The translations under genes were made by a program, and so were the position numbers. Positions 30,140 to 40,659 of a stretch of DNA of 64,000 nucleotides are shown here, piece after piece; the stretch's first letter is position 1; each line of letters opens with the position of its first letter. The DNA is from Parastagonospora avenae f. sp. tritici 18332-5 (Eukaryota > Ascomycota > Dothideomycetes > Pleosporales > Phaeosphaeriaceae): assembly GCA_022559985.1 (NCBI GenBank), contig JAFJTR010000016.1, forward strand, positions 124,001-188,000, in the 5' to 3' direction. The notes beneath the pieces were generated by a model. It did not search any database. It was not told where the DNA came from and saw only the letters and a list, made by a program, of their open reading frames with translations.

Positions 30140-32632
30140 ATGGCAACCGCGACCCAACTCATGCCTTCTCCAACCGCGGGCCACCTGAAGTCTGCCTTTA
30201 GTCCCTACACCGACTCGCCCAGCTCGCCAGCCCCATTCGCCCACGTCTTCTCAAATAGGTGCGGGACCCCCATGCTGCGACACTGCTCAGATTCGAACGC
30301 GAGTGCTAATGGAGTCGCCAAGATCTTCCAACACGTCTGACCATCTTGTTCCCCCTCCCAGCCCGTATCCTGCCACTGTCGACCCCTCGCCCGTCGACAG
30401 CAATGGCACTGTCAACACCGACCACACCGAGGTAGAGGCTGCGACCCTGCGTTGAGCAATGGCGGGGCTAACCAACCCCACTACAGATCGAGGACGATGC
30501 GCAAGAGAACCACGTGAGCGACGACAGCATGAGCGAGGTGCGGTCGCCGGGCACCGACGACATCGTGAGCCCGGCGAGCCAGAGCAGCCGCCCCGAGATG
30601 GTATGCATTCAATGCGCGGTCGCGAGGCGTGATGCACGCAATTGTCTGACTTGCCCACTAGCCCAGGCGACTCGACACGACGCTTCCAGTGCGGACGCGC
30701 GCAGACTCCGACGATGCGCCCCAGTCCGTCATTCACGCGCCTGCCCATTTCAAACAATTTGTATGTTTCGAGTCCAACATGGTTGCACCACCTAGGCGCT
30801 GATTGCGGAACCAGGAACGTGTGAGCATGTCCGGCGCGTCTTCGAGCGCAAACAACTCGGACAACACAGCCGTCGTGTCCCCCTCAACCCCAGAGGCAAA
30901 CATGATTCCTGATCTCGACGACAAGGTTCGTCATGCCCACCGTGCGCTAGCTAAATCTATAGAGGCTGAACATGCACAGCACAATTATGCCTACACCGCT
31001 CCCATCGACACGAGCGTCCCCGCCGGCCCTCCTGACCGTAGCACACCCCGTGCACAAACACGCCAGGAGTTCGAAGAAGACAGCAGGCGGCGAAGTGTGC
31101 GGAGGAGCGTGAGTCTTGCTGGTATGTCATCTTGAAGTGAGGACTGTGCAACGCTGATAGTCGAAGATATTGCCGAAAACGACGACAATGCTGGTGCGGA
31201 ATCGTCTGCAAGCTCTGCGATTGACCAAGATGAAACCATGTCACTGCAGTCACACGATGAATCTGCAGGAGCGCAAACAATGGGCGAGGCCCTGCACGGC
31301 ATCAACGAGTCGGAGAGGGAGGTCGCTGCGTTGCACAGCGCGTTGGACGAGTGCTGGATCCTCTGCAACTCCCTTGCAAAATTGAGTCAGCACCACAGAA
31401 CCCGCATGTTTCACTACTCTGGCGGAAGTGCTGACGTCCAGGAACACGCTTGGAGGACGTGCTGGAAGCTGTGTCAAAAACTCTACGAGAGTCGAGCCGA
31501 GCATCCATCAGCACAGATCAAGCCAACTCTCGAGCTTTGCCGGGACTTTTGCCAGGCATTGTTTGATGTACGGCAACGAGGCGACGAAGCATCCGACTCG
31601 GTACTGAGGGTCAGCTTCGAACTGAACAACCACCTTTACAATGCACACGACCGGACGCTGCCGGAGACGTTCCGAGAACGCACTTTGGATTTTTACCTGA
31701 CGTTATGCCACCGTCTGATGAAGCAACGGACATCACTACCAGAAGAGACAGATTCACTGCTGCACGCCTGTTGGTCGCTAGCCGAGATGCTTTTCAGTCT
31801 TCGACAAAACAGCCGCGATGGAAAGCCCGCGGACGAGGAGTTGCTGGGGTCAGCCATACAAGCATGCTGGGAGCTGTGCGACCTCTTTCGCGAAGGGTGG
31901 TCACAAGTGCGACCAGACCGGGGCACTCCACGACCCTCCCAATACGCCTTTTCAAGTGGACGTTCGTCTGCGTCACGTTCCAATATCGCTTACTCAGAGC
32001 GATCGGAGCGATCGTCTAGCGTGAACGATTCCTACCACTCCGCGATAGCCTCGAGGATGCAGACACCTATGCAACCAGAGACGCCTACTACCATCTTCGA
32101 CGATCGGGAAGACTTTTCGCCTGCAGAGCAAGAGCCCAACGTCCCGAACATTCTCGTCTTGGGTCCTGAAGCTGGCATGACGCGCACTCATGATCGCTGG
32201 TCTTCCTCATCCTCCAACCTCTCCACCTACTCCGATGCTTCCATTCACACATCCTCTACCGCCACTGCGGGCCGCGAAGACCACAATCTAATCCGACTGA
32301 AAGGCCTAATCATCAAAGCAGCCATGCAAACAGGTTACACACGGCAAATCCCATTGCCGGATTTTATGCGCGCCCTCCCCTCCAACAGCTTCGGAACAAT
32401 CCCTTGGCAGAGTGAGCTTTTCGACAACTACAGGAAGCTAGTTCTCACCGACCCGACGCTAAGGACTGTTCACAACCAACCACCCCGCAGGCTGACGGCC
32501 CTTGAAATAGGTCGATCGGTGCAATGGCTCGCGCGCAGTGAACAGTTCAAGTGGCTGCGTGAACTCTACCGCTTCGTCTTTGGCAACTACCCCGAAGACA
32601 CTAGTCAGCGTAACCTCATCATTAATGCCTAG
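30140..32632 (+). CDS. Conserved fungal protein of unknown function, six exons
   Basis: Exons 30140-30258, 30323-30431, 30487-30600, 30662-30760, 30815-31121 and 31161-32632 join to a single frame of 739 aa. Four of the first five introns are 54-64 nt; the last is 39 nt and therefore the least certain. Residues 1-250 are Ser/Pro/Asp-rich and probably disordered. The helical core (about 265-460) has repeated Cys/Trp blocks (LDECWILCNSLAKL, AWRTCWKLCQKLYES, LLHACWSLAEMLF, QACWELCDLFREGW) that look like four related helical hairpins. The C-terminus (about 600-739) is a second conserved region (LKGLIIKAAMQTGYTR, WLRELYRFVFGNYPED). I recognise it as a widespread fungal protein, possibly the DUF7624 family, with no known function. 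Confidence 0.8.
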
Positions 32633-33048
32633 GTGAATTTATTTCACAAACTTCTCCACGACTCGTTCACGCCCCGCGTCTTTGTCTCTGGTTAGGGTTC
32701 TTGTTTCGAACTATTTTCGTTCCCGCCATATACCCCTACGCTCTCTTCTGTGCGCGGAATCACCGTCATCTACATAAGGCATATCCGGAATCATTATTTT
32801 CGGCGATGTTGTAGATTATGACTATGCTACCTACTTCGCTTCTGTGTAGACTATTTATTGATATATCTATTTTTACCGATGCATGCTGGATGCGAACTCT
32901 TGATCTGTGCTCGTGCTGTAAAGTCCTACAGGAAGTACCTCTGAACCTTTTCAAGTTCTAAAAGCTCGAAGATGTTCGCAAGATCAAACATGTTTCTATA
33001 TTGATAACGGTCCAGGTTGTGAACCACCTGAATACACTAAAATGACAT
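32633..33048. other. Intergenic, convergent 3' ends
   Basis: 416 bp between the stop of the six-exon gene and the end of the minus-strand pseudogene. AT-rich, 3' UTR-like; nothing else seen. Confidence 0.5.
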
Positions 33049-34388
33049 CTATGCAGCCCTGCCTCTCTTGTATTGGCGCACACCACGGCTGGTAGAGACA
33101 TCTTCGCCTTTCCGCTTCTTCACATGTCCTTGGGAACGGCTTGAGTGAGGTCGTTTGTTGCCCGCGTCTGATTCCTCGTCATCCTTGATGGGAAGCAGCC
33201 TTTCAATCTCCGAGATCTCGTCAGCTGAGAGTAGGCACCCACCGATCATCCCTCATCCAAGTCATTATTCGTGGGAGCCCTGGAGCATCAGACTCTGCAT
33301 CATACTTCAAGCACAATAACAGGATGCGATGGAGATTTTGATGGTGTGTCTTCCCCCGACTTGTTTGCTGGAGGCTCTGATGAACGGCTATAAGAAGTCT
33401 GTACCATATGGTAATGTTGCCGTGCAGGATTGTGTTGATATCCAGGCCGCACTTTAAGAATGTGTGTAATTCTACGATGCGAGGGGGCATGCGCTTTGTA
33501 TCGTTACACGATATCAACCTCTTCGAGAATGTATTGAGCCATCTCCCGAAACCTTCGTTCCTACAAATCAGGGTCGGATTGGCGCCAGATTGGAGAAACA
33601 GACGCAACATTTTGGCTTGGAGCTTCTCTATAGCGACAGACTGGGGCGTTCCTGTAGGATCAAGACAGGAGTCAGCTGCAATGAAGCATTGAAGTGTGAT
33701 GTCGAAAATTGTCGTGCCTTTAGTGCCGAGATTTGGGTCGAACTCATGGTAAAGCTTGGTCCAGTAACTGTCGTCAAATATGCGAGAAATGTGCTGCTGG
33801 CAATCACGAAGCTGTGCATCCAGCGCCTGTATCTGATTTGTGATCTGGTAGTCAGCGTCCACATTTTCTTTTCTCCATTCCTCTAGCAACTGGAACAAGT
33901 TTGCTTGTTTATCACTAAGTCTGTGAGCTTTCTGTGTATAGGAATGTGCCTGAACGATCTACCTTGTGTCAGATACCAGATGTAGTAACAATTGCTCTCT
34001 GAGTAAGACCAGCCTAGACTTTAATTCCTCGATTTGCTCTTTCTTCCAAACACTCTTTAGTGCTTCCGAAAACTCTGCCATTTCGATGGTGCTTTGGTAG
34101 ACGACTGGGTTTCCTTTTGAATCGCAATATCGCACCTAAAAGCTCTTGAGCAACGGCGTCGCAGCACCTTGCAACATGGCTCAGCTGACTAGAGGCGTTG
34201 GCATTGTTGAAAAAGTGGCTGTTGAATCGCTTTATGTCTCGAGCCACTATCCCCAGGTCAACGAGTTCGGCTGAGGCCCCCGAGGCAGACTGATGGAATT
34301 CTCGAGTCTTTGAGATGAGCGCAGAACTAAATGAAATGAATTGAACAGTATTCCCAGCCAAGCCGATCGCAGCGAGCCCTTCCGCCAT
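33049..34388 (-). pseudogene. Decayed STAND/ankyrin-type protein gene
   Basis: The N-terminus (34388 down, starting MAEGLAAIGLAGNTVQFISF) is the helical N-terminal domain found in many fungal STAND, ankyrin and effector-like proteins. The reading then breaks. Family-like sequence continues in a second frame (AIQKETQSSTKAPSKWQSFR), then in a third (EALKSVWKKEQIEELKSRL), consistent with two single-base losses between about 34146 and 34060. After a plausible 43 nt intron (GTAGAT..CAG) a long open piece runs 33941-33221. It stops at WVPTLS while the family-like end (SADEISEIERLLP, then a basic Lys/Arg tail) continues in another frame to 33049. Three frame breaks in 1.3 kb argue for a dead gene. 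Assembly error is the alternative. Confidence 0.7.
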
Positions 34389-35253
34389 CTCGATTTTGCG
34401 AATAGCTTGGGAGAGCAGCTTATCTGGCTATATGGACGCGGTGCGGGGCTTAGACAGCGGGCTGTATTGTGATGTCGGAAGTGAGTTCTGCCTCGACATG
34501 GCTGTGCCAGCCAATTATGTGCTTCATGCTGCGCGATTGACCGGATCCATAACGCCACGACCGCAAACCGACCTGTGGACTGTTCGCGGAAGCCATTTAT
34601 CATGATTATCACAACAAGTATCGTACTCGCAATGCTTGCACTGTCCCTGTGCTACCTGTCATGGCCGTCTTTCATAATTCCAGTGTAAATAATGATATCC
34701 AGAAAGATTATTAGCGATAGGGCGGCCGCGGTTGTCCATAATACACGGAGTGCAGGGGACCTAGACGCATGGGAGCAGACCGACTCTCGAGTTGCATATC
34801 AAGTCCATGGGAATTGAGGACTGCGCGTCTACCACAGCAGCGATTTAGACTGGAAGCTGGGCTGTGCCGGTGTGCGAATCGCCTTTGGCGCCATTCTCGC
34901 CAGTTAGTTGTGTGCTTCGCTAGATCGCGTGAAGTAGAATAGTAGATGGTGGTGCATGTCTGAGTTAGAATGGTTGTCTCAGTGTGGCAAGTGGGGAAAG
35001 TGCTCAGGGACGGGTCGAACACGTGCCCACGCGTTGGCGCGCCTCTAATGTTTGCTATCGCAGCGCGTCTGCCACTTACCAGCACATCAAGCTCCAGCGC
35101 CTCGATCGTTGATTTGTTTGTAGAGCGCCAGTGCATACAATCCTGCAGCTTTGATTCTGCTGTAGCAGAACTCAAGATAGTTACAAAGCCCCCACGTCGC
35201 ATCATTCAACACCCCCCCGCCGTGTCACCTCAAGAGGGTCAGAGAGACACATC
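34389..35253. other. Divergent intergenic region
   Basis: 865 bp between the pseudogene start and the TPR/F-box gene. It should hold the promoter of the latter. Overlapping short frames on both strands show no family features. Confidence 0.5.
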
Positions 35254-37019
35254 ATGGCTCGCAAAATGTCTCCAGAAGAGTACCAAGAGCTAGGGCGAAG
35301 ATACTACAAGCTCAAGGAGTACAAGAACGCCGTCGAAGCGTTCACGAACGGCATCGAAATCACACCCACCCTTAGCCTCTTCGACCATCGCGCAGCTGCA
35401 TACGACAGACTGGAGGACTACAATGCCGCAGTCAAAGATGGCAGGGAGATGATCAAGATCAACAAGCAAGATGTGAAGGGATATCTGAGGACAGCGAGCA
35501 TACTTGAGAAGATGGAGAAGCTGGAAACAGCGCTTGGCATCTACAAGTATGGCATGAAGAACGTACCGGCGAACGACAAGAACTTCAAGGTATATTCAGG
35601 AATAAGTTGTACCAGAATTACAGTCTGACTTCGTTGCAGCTGTTGCAACAACTCCATGACAAAACCACGCGCAAACTATCACCCGCAAAGTCCGTCGACC
35701 CGCTCACCGTCCTCCCCGTCGAACTCGCCGAACTAGTGCTCGAATATCTCGCCTTCCGACAGAGGGTCAACTGCATGCGCGTCAGCAAGGGGTGGCGAGA
35801 TTACATCGGAAAGCTGCCACGACTATGGATGCATCTCGATCTATCTGGCGCACGCCGCCCTGTGCCTCGCAAATTCATCGATAAGGCCGTCCGCCGCTCT
35901 GAGAACCGGCTGGCGCGCGTCAATGTACATCGTTTCGAACACATCGACGTACTCAAAAACGTTGCGAAAGCATGCAAGAACCTGACGGATCTCGAATTTA
36001 TAAGCCTACCACACGCCATGTCCTCTACGCTCATCGACATCGTGCAATGTGCTTCCAGCCTCGAAAAAATCGTCGTCCATCCGCAAATATCAATGGATAC
36101 TATGACTGGAATCATGAACACACGGCCGACGCTCAAACACGTCGGTTTCCACGAAGTCCAACCATCCCGCCATCTCGCACTATGGAAAGGCCCCTTCCCC
36201 TCTCTCGAACACATAATCCTACACTTCCCCGGCGCCCTTACGCAGGCCACTCCGATAATGCTAACTGGCCTACTTCAGAGCACGCCCAATCTCAAATACC
36301 TGGACCTCGTCGCCCAAGGAATCGACAACGCCGCGTTTCTACATCAGTGTTCCATGCTTCCATTGGAGAAATTCATCCTCAAGACGGGACCTACCAACTT
36401 CCCAATCCTCCCATCGACACTGCAAAGATTCTCGCTCAACTATGTAGTTGCTAGCGACCTCGGTGCAGGTGACAATTCGGGACTACTACGTTCTCGCCTC
36501 CCGGATCTTACGCACCTGAGTTTGTTCGAAGTGAACAATATCGATGCCGATCGCATCGAGGAACTGTTGGACCTTTATGCTGATGAGGAAGGGCAACTGC
36601 ACACGCTCGAAGGCGCTGCACCGCTGCAATCCCTAACGTTCCGCGGCTTGCCCAGCGACGACAACGTGGGCTTCTTCAGCAAGAAGACGAACAGTCTTTT
36701 CGCGCGCTCACCTCGCGTCCTGACGCCGGCGCTGCAGCACTTGGATCTCGCGAAGCAGGCGGTCAGCGATGACGATGTCGAGCATTTACTGGAACATGAG
36801 GTGACGGGGCTGAGGAGTGTTGATTTTAGTTACTCGTACATTACGGGCGCGAGTATAAAGATGCTGGTGGACAAGCTGCCGGGTCTCAAGACCATCTACG
36901 CGGATAATTGTTCGAGGATTAGTGGGCGGGATGCCATTGAGTATGCGAGGCGGAAAAGCGTATTTGTGAGTTGTACTATGGGTGAAGGAAAAGGTGGCAA
37001 GAAGATTAGATACGGCTGA
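35254..37019 (+). CDS. pof3: TPR / F-box / LRR protein of Dia2-Pof3 architecture
   Basis: Exons 35254-35589 and 35640-37019 give 571 aa. Residues 1-112 contain TPR helices (ELGRRYYKLKEYKNAVEAFTNG; ALGIYKYGMKNVP). An F-box follows near 130-175 (LTVLPVELAELVLEYLAFRQR, then VSKGWRDYI and LPRLW). The remainder is about ten leucine-rich repeats (LKHVGFHEV, LKYLDLVAQ, LTHLSLFEV, LQHLDLAKQ, LRSVDFSYS). In yeasts this order of domains is characteristic of Dia2/Pof3, the SCF ubiquitin-ligase adaptor that travels with replication forks, helps disassemble CMG helicase and supports genome stability. The TPR in those proteins docks on replisome components. Orthology is inferred from architecture only. The 50 nt intron sits exactly between TPR and F-box. 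Confidence 0.8.
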
Positions 37020-37536
37020 GCAATGGATCACTCAGTTACAGCAAGAGATCGCACGTTCAAGCACATCGAAACACGAATTGTTCAAAAGTTTGAGTACTCC
37101 ATTTATGACGCCTATCCAATCCATCCCAATGCACCTCCAAAAATATCGATAGCGCCCTCGAAGCCATCGGCTGTGGTATCATAGTTCGTAACAGGTCATA
37201 TCCAACGTATTCTTTGTGAAACGCTCGAAGAGTTAAGACGCCTTTGCAATGCTTCCGAGACGCCTTCGCTGAATATGGCAACCAAAGCCGATTGTGATTG
37301 ACAAATGTTCCGAGGGTAGATGTGGAGAGTCCGTATTACGGGATCGCGTCACATACCCAAACGAGATGTGATACTTACCAACTTACCGTTGCGCGTAGAG
37401 CTGGATGATGTGGACCGGCTCCGTTGCGCAAGCCGGTAATGATGCTATGTGTGGCCGCAGTATGTTTGCGGGACATCGCTTTTCCTCCTTGTGCGTCTAG
37501 TCGCGCACTTGTCTTGTTCATTGGTGTGAAGAAGAT
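37020..37536. other. Intergenic, convergent 3' ends
   Basis: 517 bp between the stops of the F-box gene and Cdc20. Only short frames; no gene seen. Confidence 0.5.
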
Positions 37537-39321
37537 TTAGCGGATGGTCATCTGCTTGACGACGCTGGGCTTCATGGAAGCAGAGCCAGCGGCAGCGACG
37601 GAGGGCTGACCGGGCTTCTTCTCGAAGACCTTCCAGAACTTGAGGGACTCGTCAGCGGCGGCAGTGGCGAGCATCTGGCCGTCGGGGCTGAGGCAACTGT
37701 GGAGAACACGAGACTCGTGGGCAGGAATCTCCATGTTCTTGACACCGGTGGGGTAGCTCCAGATGCTAAGGCTGTTGTCGGGGAAGCCACCGCTGCTGAC
37801 GATCTCCTTGTAATGGGTGCTCCAGCGGAGGCTGGTGACCTGGGAGTCGGTGGCGATGTGGTTAATGCGGGCGCCGGTGGTGGTGTTCCAGAAGTAGATC
37901 TGACGGTCGTTGGAGCCACCGCCAGTGGCGAGGAGGTTGGATTGCCATGGGCACCAGGAAAGGGCCTTGACCGCGGCGCGGTGGTTGGTCTTGGTGAACT
38001 TGGGGGCGTTAAGAGCGCGGGCGTCCCAGATGTTGACCATGTTGTCGTTGCCGCCGGTAGCGAGCTGGGCACCGTCAGCGCGCCACTCAAGACCGCAGAC
38101 CTCTCCAGTGTGGGAGACGAGCTCGGCAATCTTGTGCTGTGCGATGCGCACATCGTGGTTGTAGACGAGACCGGAGCGAGCACCGGTGGAGAGAAGGTGC
38201 TTGTTCCATCCCATAACACCAACGCGGGTCTCGTGGCCGAACATGCTGCGGAGCTTGGTCTGCTCCTCAACGTCCCAGATCTGAACCTCACCCGTGCCGA
38301 GGCCAACGCCAACGTACGCACCGTCACCTGACCACTTCACAGAGGAGATGTAGGTGTCGGCGGGGCACTCGAGGAGTGACGAGACGGAGCCAGAGTCGGC
38401 GGACCACACATAGACTGAGCGCTCGAGGCCAATAGCGACCTGGTTGCCAGATGACCAGTCGAGCAGGTTCAGGTAGTAGTCATCTACGAGACCGGGAGCA
38501 TCGAGGACGCGCTCAGGTGCTGACGGAATGCGGCGGCGGCTCTGTGCGTTGACGCCAGCAGTAGACTTGAGAGGACGGTTGTACTGGGAGCGGAGGTCGA
38601 TGGGCTTAGACGACTCCGGGGGCGCAGGCTTGAACGCAAGAATGCGGGTGTTGGTGCTGATACCGCATGCTGATGCAAGGGTTGACTGGTATGCTGCTGC
38701 GCTGGGAGCAGGCTTTGTGCTGGCGCGACTCTCCTCGTCGTCGTCGTCAATGTTCAAGCCCTCAAGCGAGAGTGTAACATCCTCCTCTGATCCACGGCCT
38801 CCGAGATCGAAAGCACTTGCGGCGCTGGCGAGTACCGTTGATCCTTCACCCTTGGAGCTTGACTTTGGACGCTGGTCGAGCTTGCCAGTGCCAGCGCTGC
38901 AAATAGCCTCACTTGCTGTGCGGTTGGGAATGAAGCGGTCGGCGGAGTTGTATGCGATGCGAGTCTTGGTGGGTCTTGAGCGGATGGTGCTGTCCTTCTT
39001 TGACTTGGCGGGTGTCTTGGTGGTGGTTGTAGTGCCAGTTCCGGTGAGCGACCATTCTGATACACCAAGTTCTAACCGGCGCGGTGACTGTGTGATGCGG
39101 GCGATGTTTGACTTTGGTGAATCGTGTGTCTTCTTGGAGATAGAGCGCTGGAAGCGGGACATGAGGTTGCCGCCATGGATAGACTCTTGTGCGTGGACGT
39201 CAGGAGTCTGGGTTCTTGGGGTGCGGGGAGAGGGAGTCAATGGCATCCGACCGCCAGCGGTGCGGGTGGAGAAGACTGAAGAGCGACTCTTGACCGGAGT
39301 CAAGACTGCTGCGCTTGCCAT
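37537..39321 (-). CDS. cdc20: Cdc20/Slp1, APC/C activator (WD40)
   Basis: A 594 aa intronless protein. The N-terminus is Ser/Thr/Pro-rich with TP/SP sites. The SADRFIPNR segment (about residues 126-134) is the conserved Cdc20/Fizzy stretch just after the C-box region. Residues about 265-570 are seven WD40 blades starting at ERVLDAPGLVDDYYLNLLDW, the Cdc20 signature, with SGSVSSLLE, TGEVQIWD, HTGEVCGLEW, NMVNIWDAR, RAAVKALSWCPW and ESLKFWKVFE. The protein ends in Ile-Arg, the IR tail that docks on APC3. Cdc20 brings substrates such as securin and cyclin B to the anaphase-promoting complex and is the target of the spindle checkpoint. The Cdh1 alternative is less likely given the N-terminus and the PGLVDDYYLNLLDW form. 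Confidence 0.93.
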   Translation of the reverse strand: MASAAVLTPVKSRSSVFSTRTAGGRMPLTPSPRTPRTQTPDVHAQESIHGGNLMSRFQRSISKKTHDSPKSNIARITQSPRRLELGVSEWSLTGTGTTTTTKTPAKSKKDSTIRSRPTKTRIAYNSADRFIPNRTASEAICSAGTGKLDQRPKSSSKGEGSTVLASAASAFDLGGRGSEEDVTLSLEGLNIDDDDEESRASTKPAPSAAAYQSTLASACGISTNTRILAFKPAPPESSKPIDLRSQYNRPLKSTAGVNAQSRRRIPSAPERVLDAPGLVDDYYLNLLDWSSGNQVAIGLERSVYVWSADSGSVSSLLECPADTYISSVKWSGDGAYVGVGLGTGEVQIWDVEEQTKLRSMFGHETRVGVMGWNKHLLSTGARSGLVYNHDVRIAQHKIAELVSHTGEVCGLEWRADGAQLATGGNDNMVNIWDARALNAPKFTKTNHRAAVKALSWCPWQSNLLATGGGSNDRQIYFWNTTTGARINHIATDSQVTSLRWSTHYKEIVSSGGFPDNSLSIWSYPTGVKNMEIPAHESRVLHSCLSPDGQMLATAAADESLKFWKVFEKKPGQPSVAAAGSASMKPSVVKQMTIR

Positions 39322-40659
39322 GGCTGCTAGCTCTCAGCTGTATGTGTGTTAGCCGGAGAAGGTATAAGCCTAGGCTGTATGGACATACATTATGGTTTTT
39401 GGTGTACTTGGTGGTAAAGATTTGTATTAGACAATGCTGTAATCGATGCTCGGAAGTATTGATTCGAAAAGTAATTGCTTGCTGGCGGAGATAAGATGAC
39501 GAGGAGGGGGAGTGCGGACTGTGGAAGTGTGGTGTGGTAATGAGCCTGTAGAATGGCAGGTAGGAGGACCATTAAATATCGTTTGTTTACAGTTCGGGTT
39601 GGCCCAGTGACGAGCTGAGACTCTCAGGCGAGGCTGCCCAGAACATCGGAAACCATGACATCAGCCGCATTTTGGCCGTGCGGCGGCAACGAACACCAAA
39701 AGCGGTTACTATTCTCATTGTCCGAGTAACAGTCGTTGCATAAAGGTTGGCCCGAGATGATCGTTCTTTGTGAAATACCGCATCTTGCGGTGCTGGAAGG
39801 CGCTGCAAGCGACCAGCGAAGTGCTTGGCCGCGCATGCGCAGGAGGTATATCGGAGGAAATGCTGTCACCAGAGACGCCTGGCTGTAGTAGCAAGACATG
39901 CGAAGTCGTGTGCATAGCGAATTGATGATGGTCCTTGAGTTATCGAAAGCACGTGCAGGCCTGCCTGGTCTGGATCCATGGATCTCCTACGAGATGATCC
40001 CACTCACCAGAAACACTAGACTGAACGCGTCGCTGGCCAGTAAGTGTGAGCTGAAGGAAGTGAAATTGGCAAGTAGTTCCGCTGTATTATTCCTTTGCTG
40101 CCTGTGTGTGCATCCCTTTGGCTGCGCTTATATCTAGATGCGAGCACCGGAAGTGCTGTGAGAGCATGGAAGACTTGCTTGCATTGCAGCAAACAGGCGG
40201 CAGGGTTGAGGTGGGTAGGGTTTTTGCGCAGTGTGATTCTGCTCAGAAGGCATACCTACTGGCATGTTTTACAATCTCCTCCCACCTGGTGATGTTCTGA
40301 GAAGATGGGATAGCCTTGAGGCTGTGCCGATATTTGAAAACTTTATGGGATCTACCATCCGCTCGTTGAAGGCGCAGCATGAGATGCTGTGGACCAGCAG
40401 ACCAGCAGCGGTGAATAGCTGGCATCAATGTTGCGAGATGACGGCCTCCTGCAGCGTAGAGCGGAGAGGCTGGTATTTCATGCGGCCATTCATCATCCGC
40501 GCCAGCGCCAAGACCGCTCACCGCTTGAGTTTCTGCCGTGACTGCCAGCCAACTCGGCTTCCAGCTTCAAACATTCTCACTACCTGGGACAAAGGCGACC
40601 CTGCCCGCAGAGGGCTTTCATGGATTAAACCACACCCTTTACGAACAACCTCGACACCA
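39322..40659. promoter_or_regulatory. Divergent Cdc20 / Kelch-BTB promoter region
   Basis: 1.34 kb between divergent starts. The right 400 bp are open in the frame of the Kelch-BTB gene back to 40264, but that extension is low-complexity and unlike a folded protein, so I treat it as leader. No other gene or clear motif. Confidence 0.5.

Noticed and set aside
34146..34177. Very short intron to explain the first frame break in the STAND-type pseudogene
   Set aside because: It would be about 32 nt, below the usual fungal minimum, and would not account for the second and third breaks.
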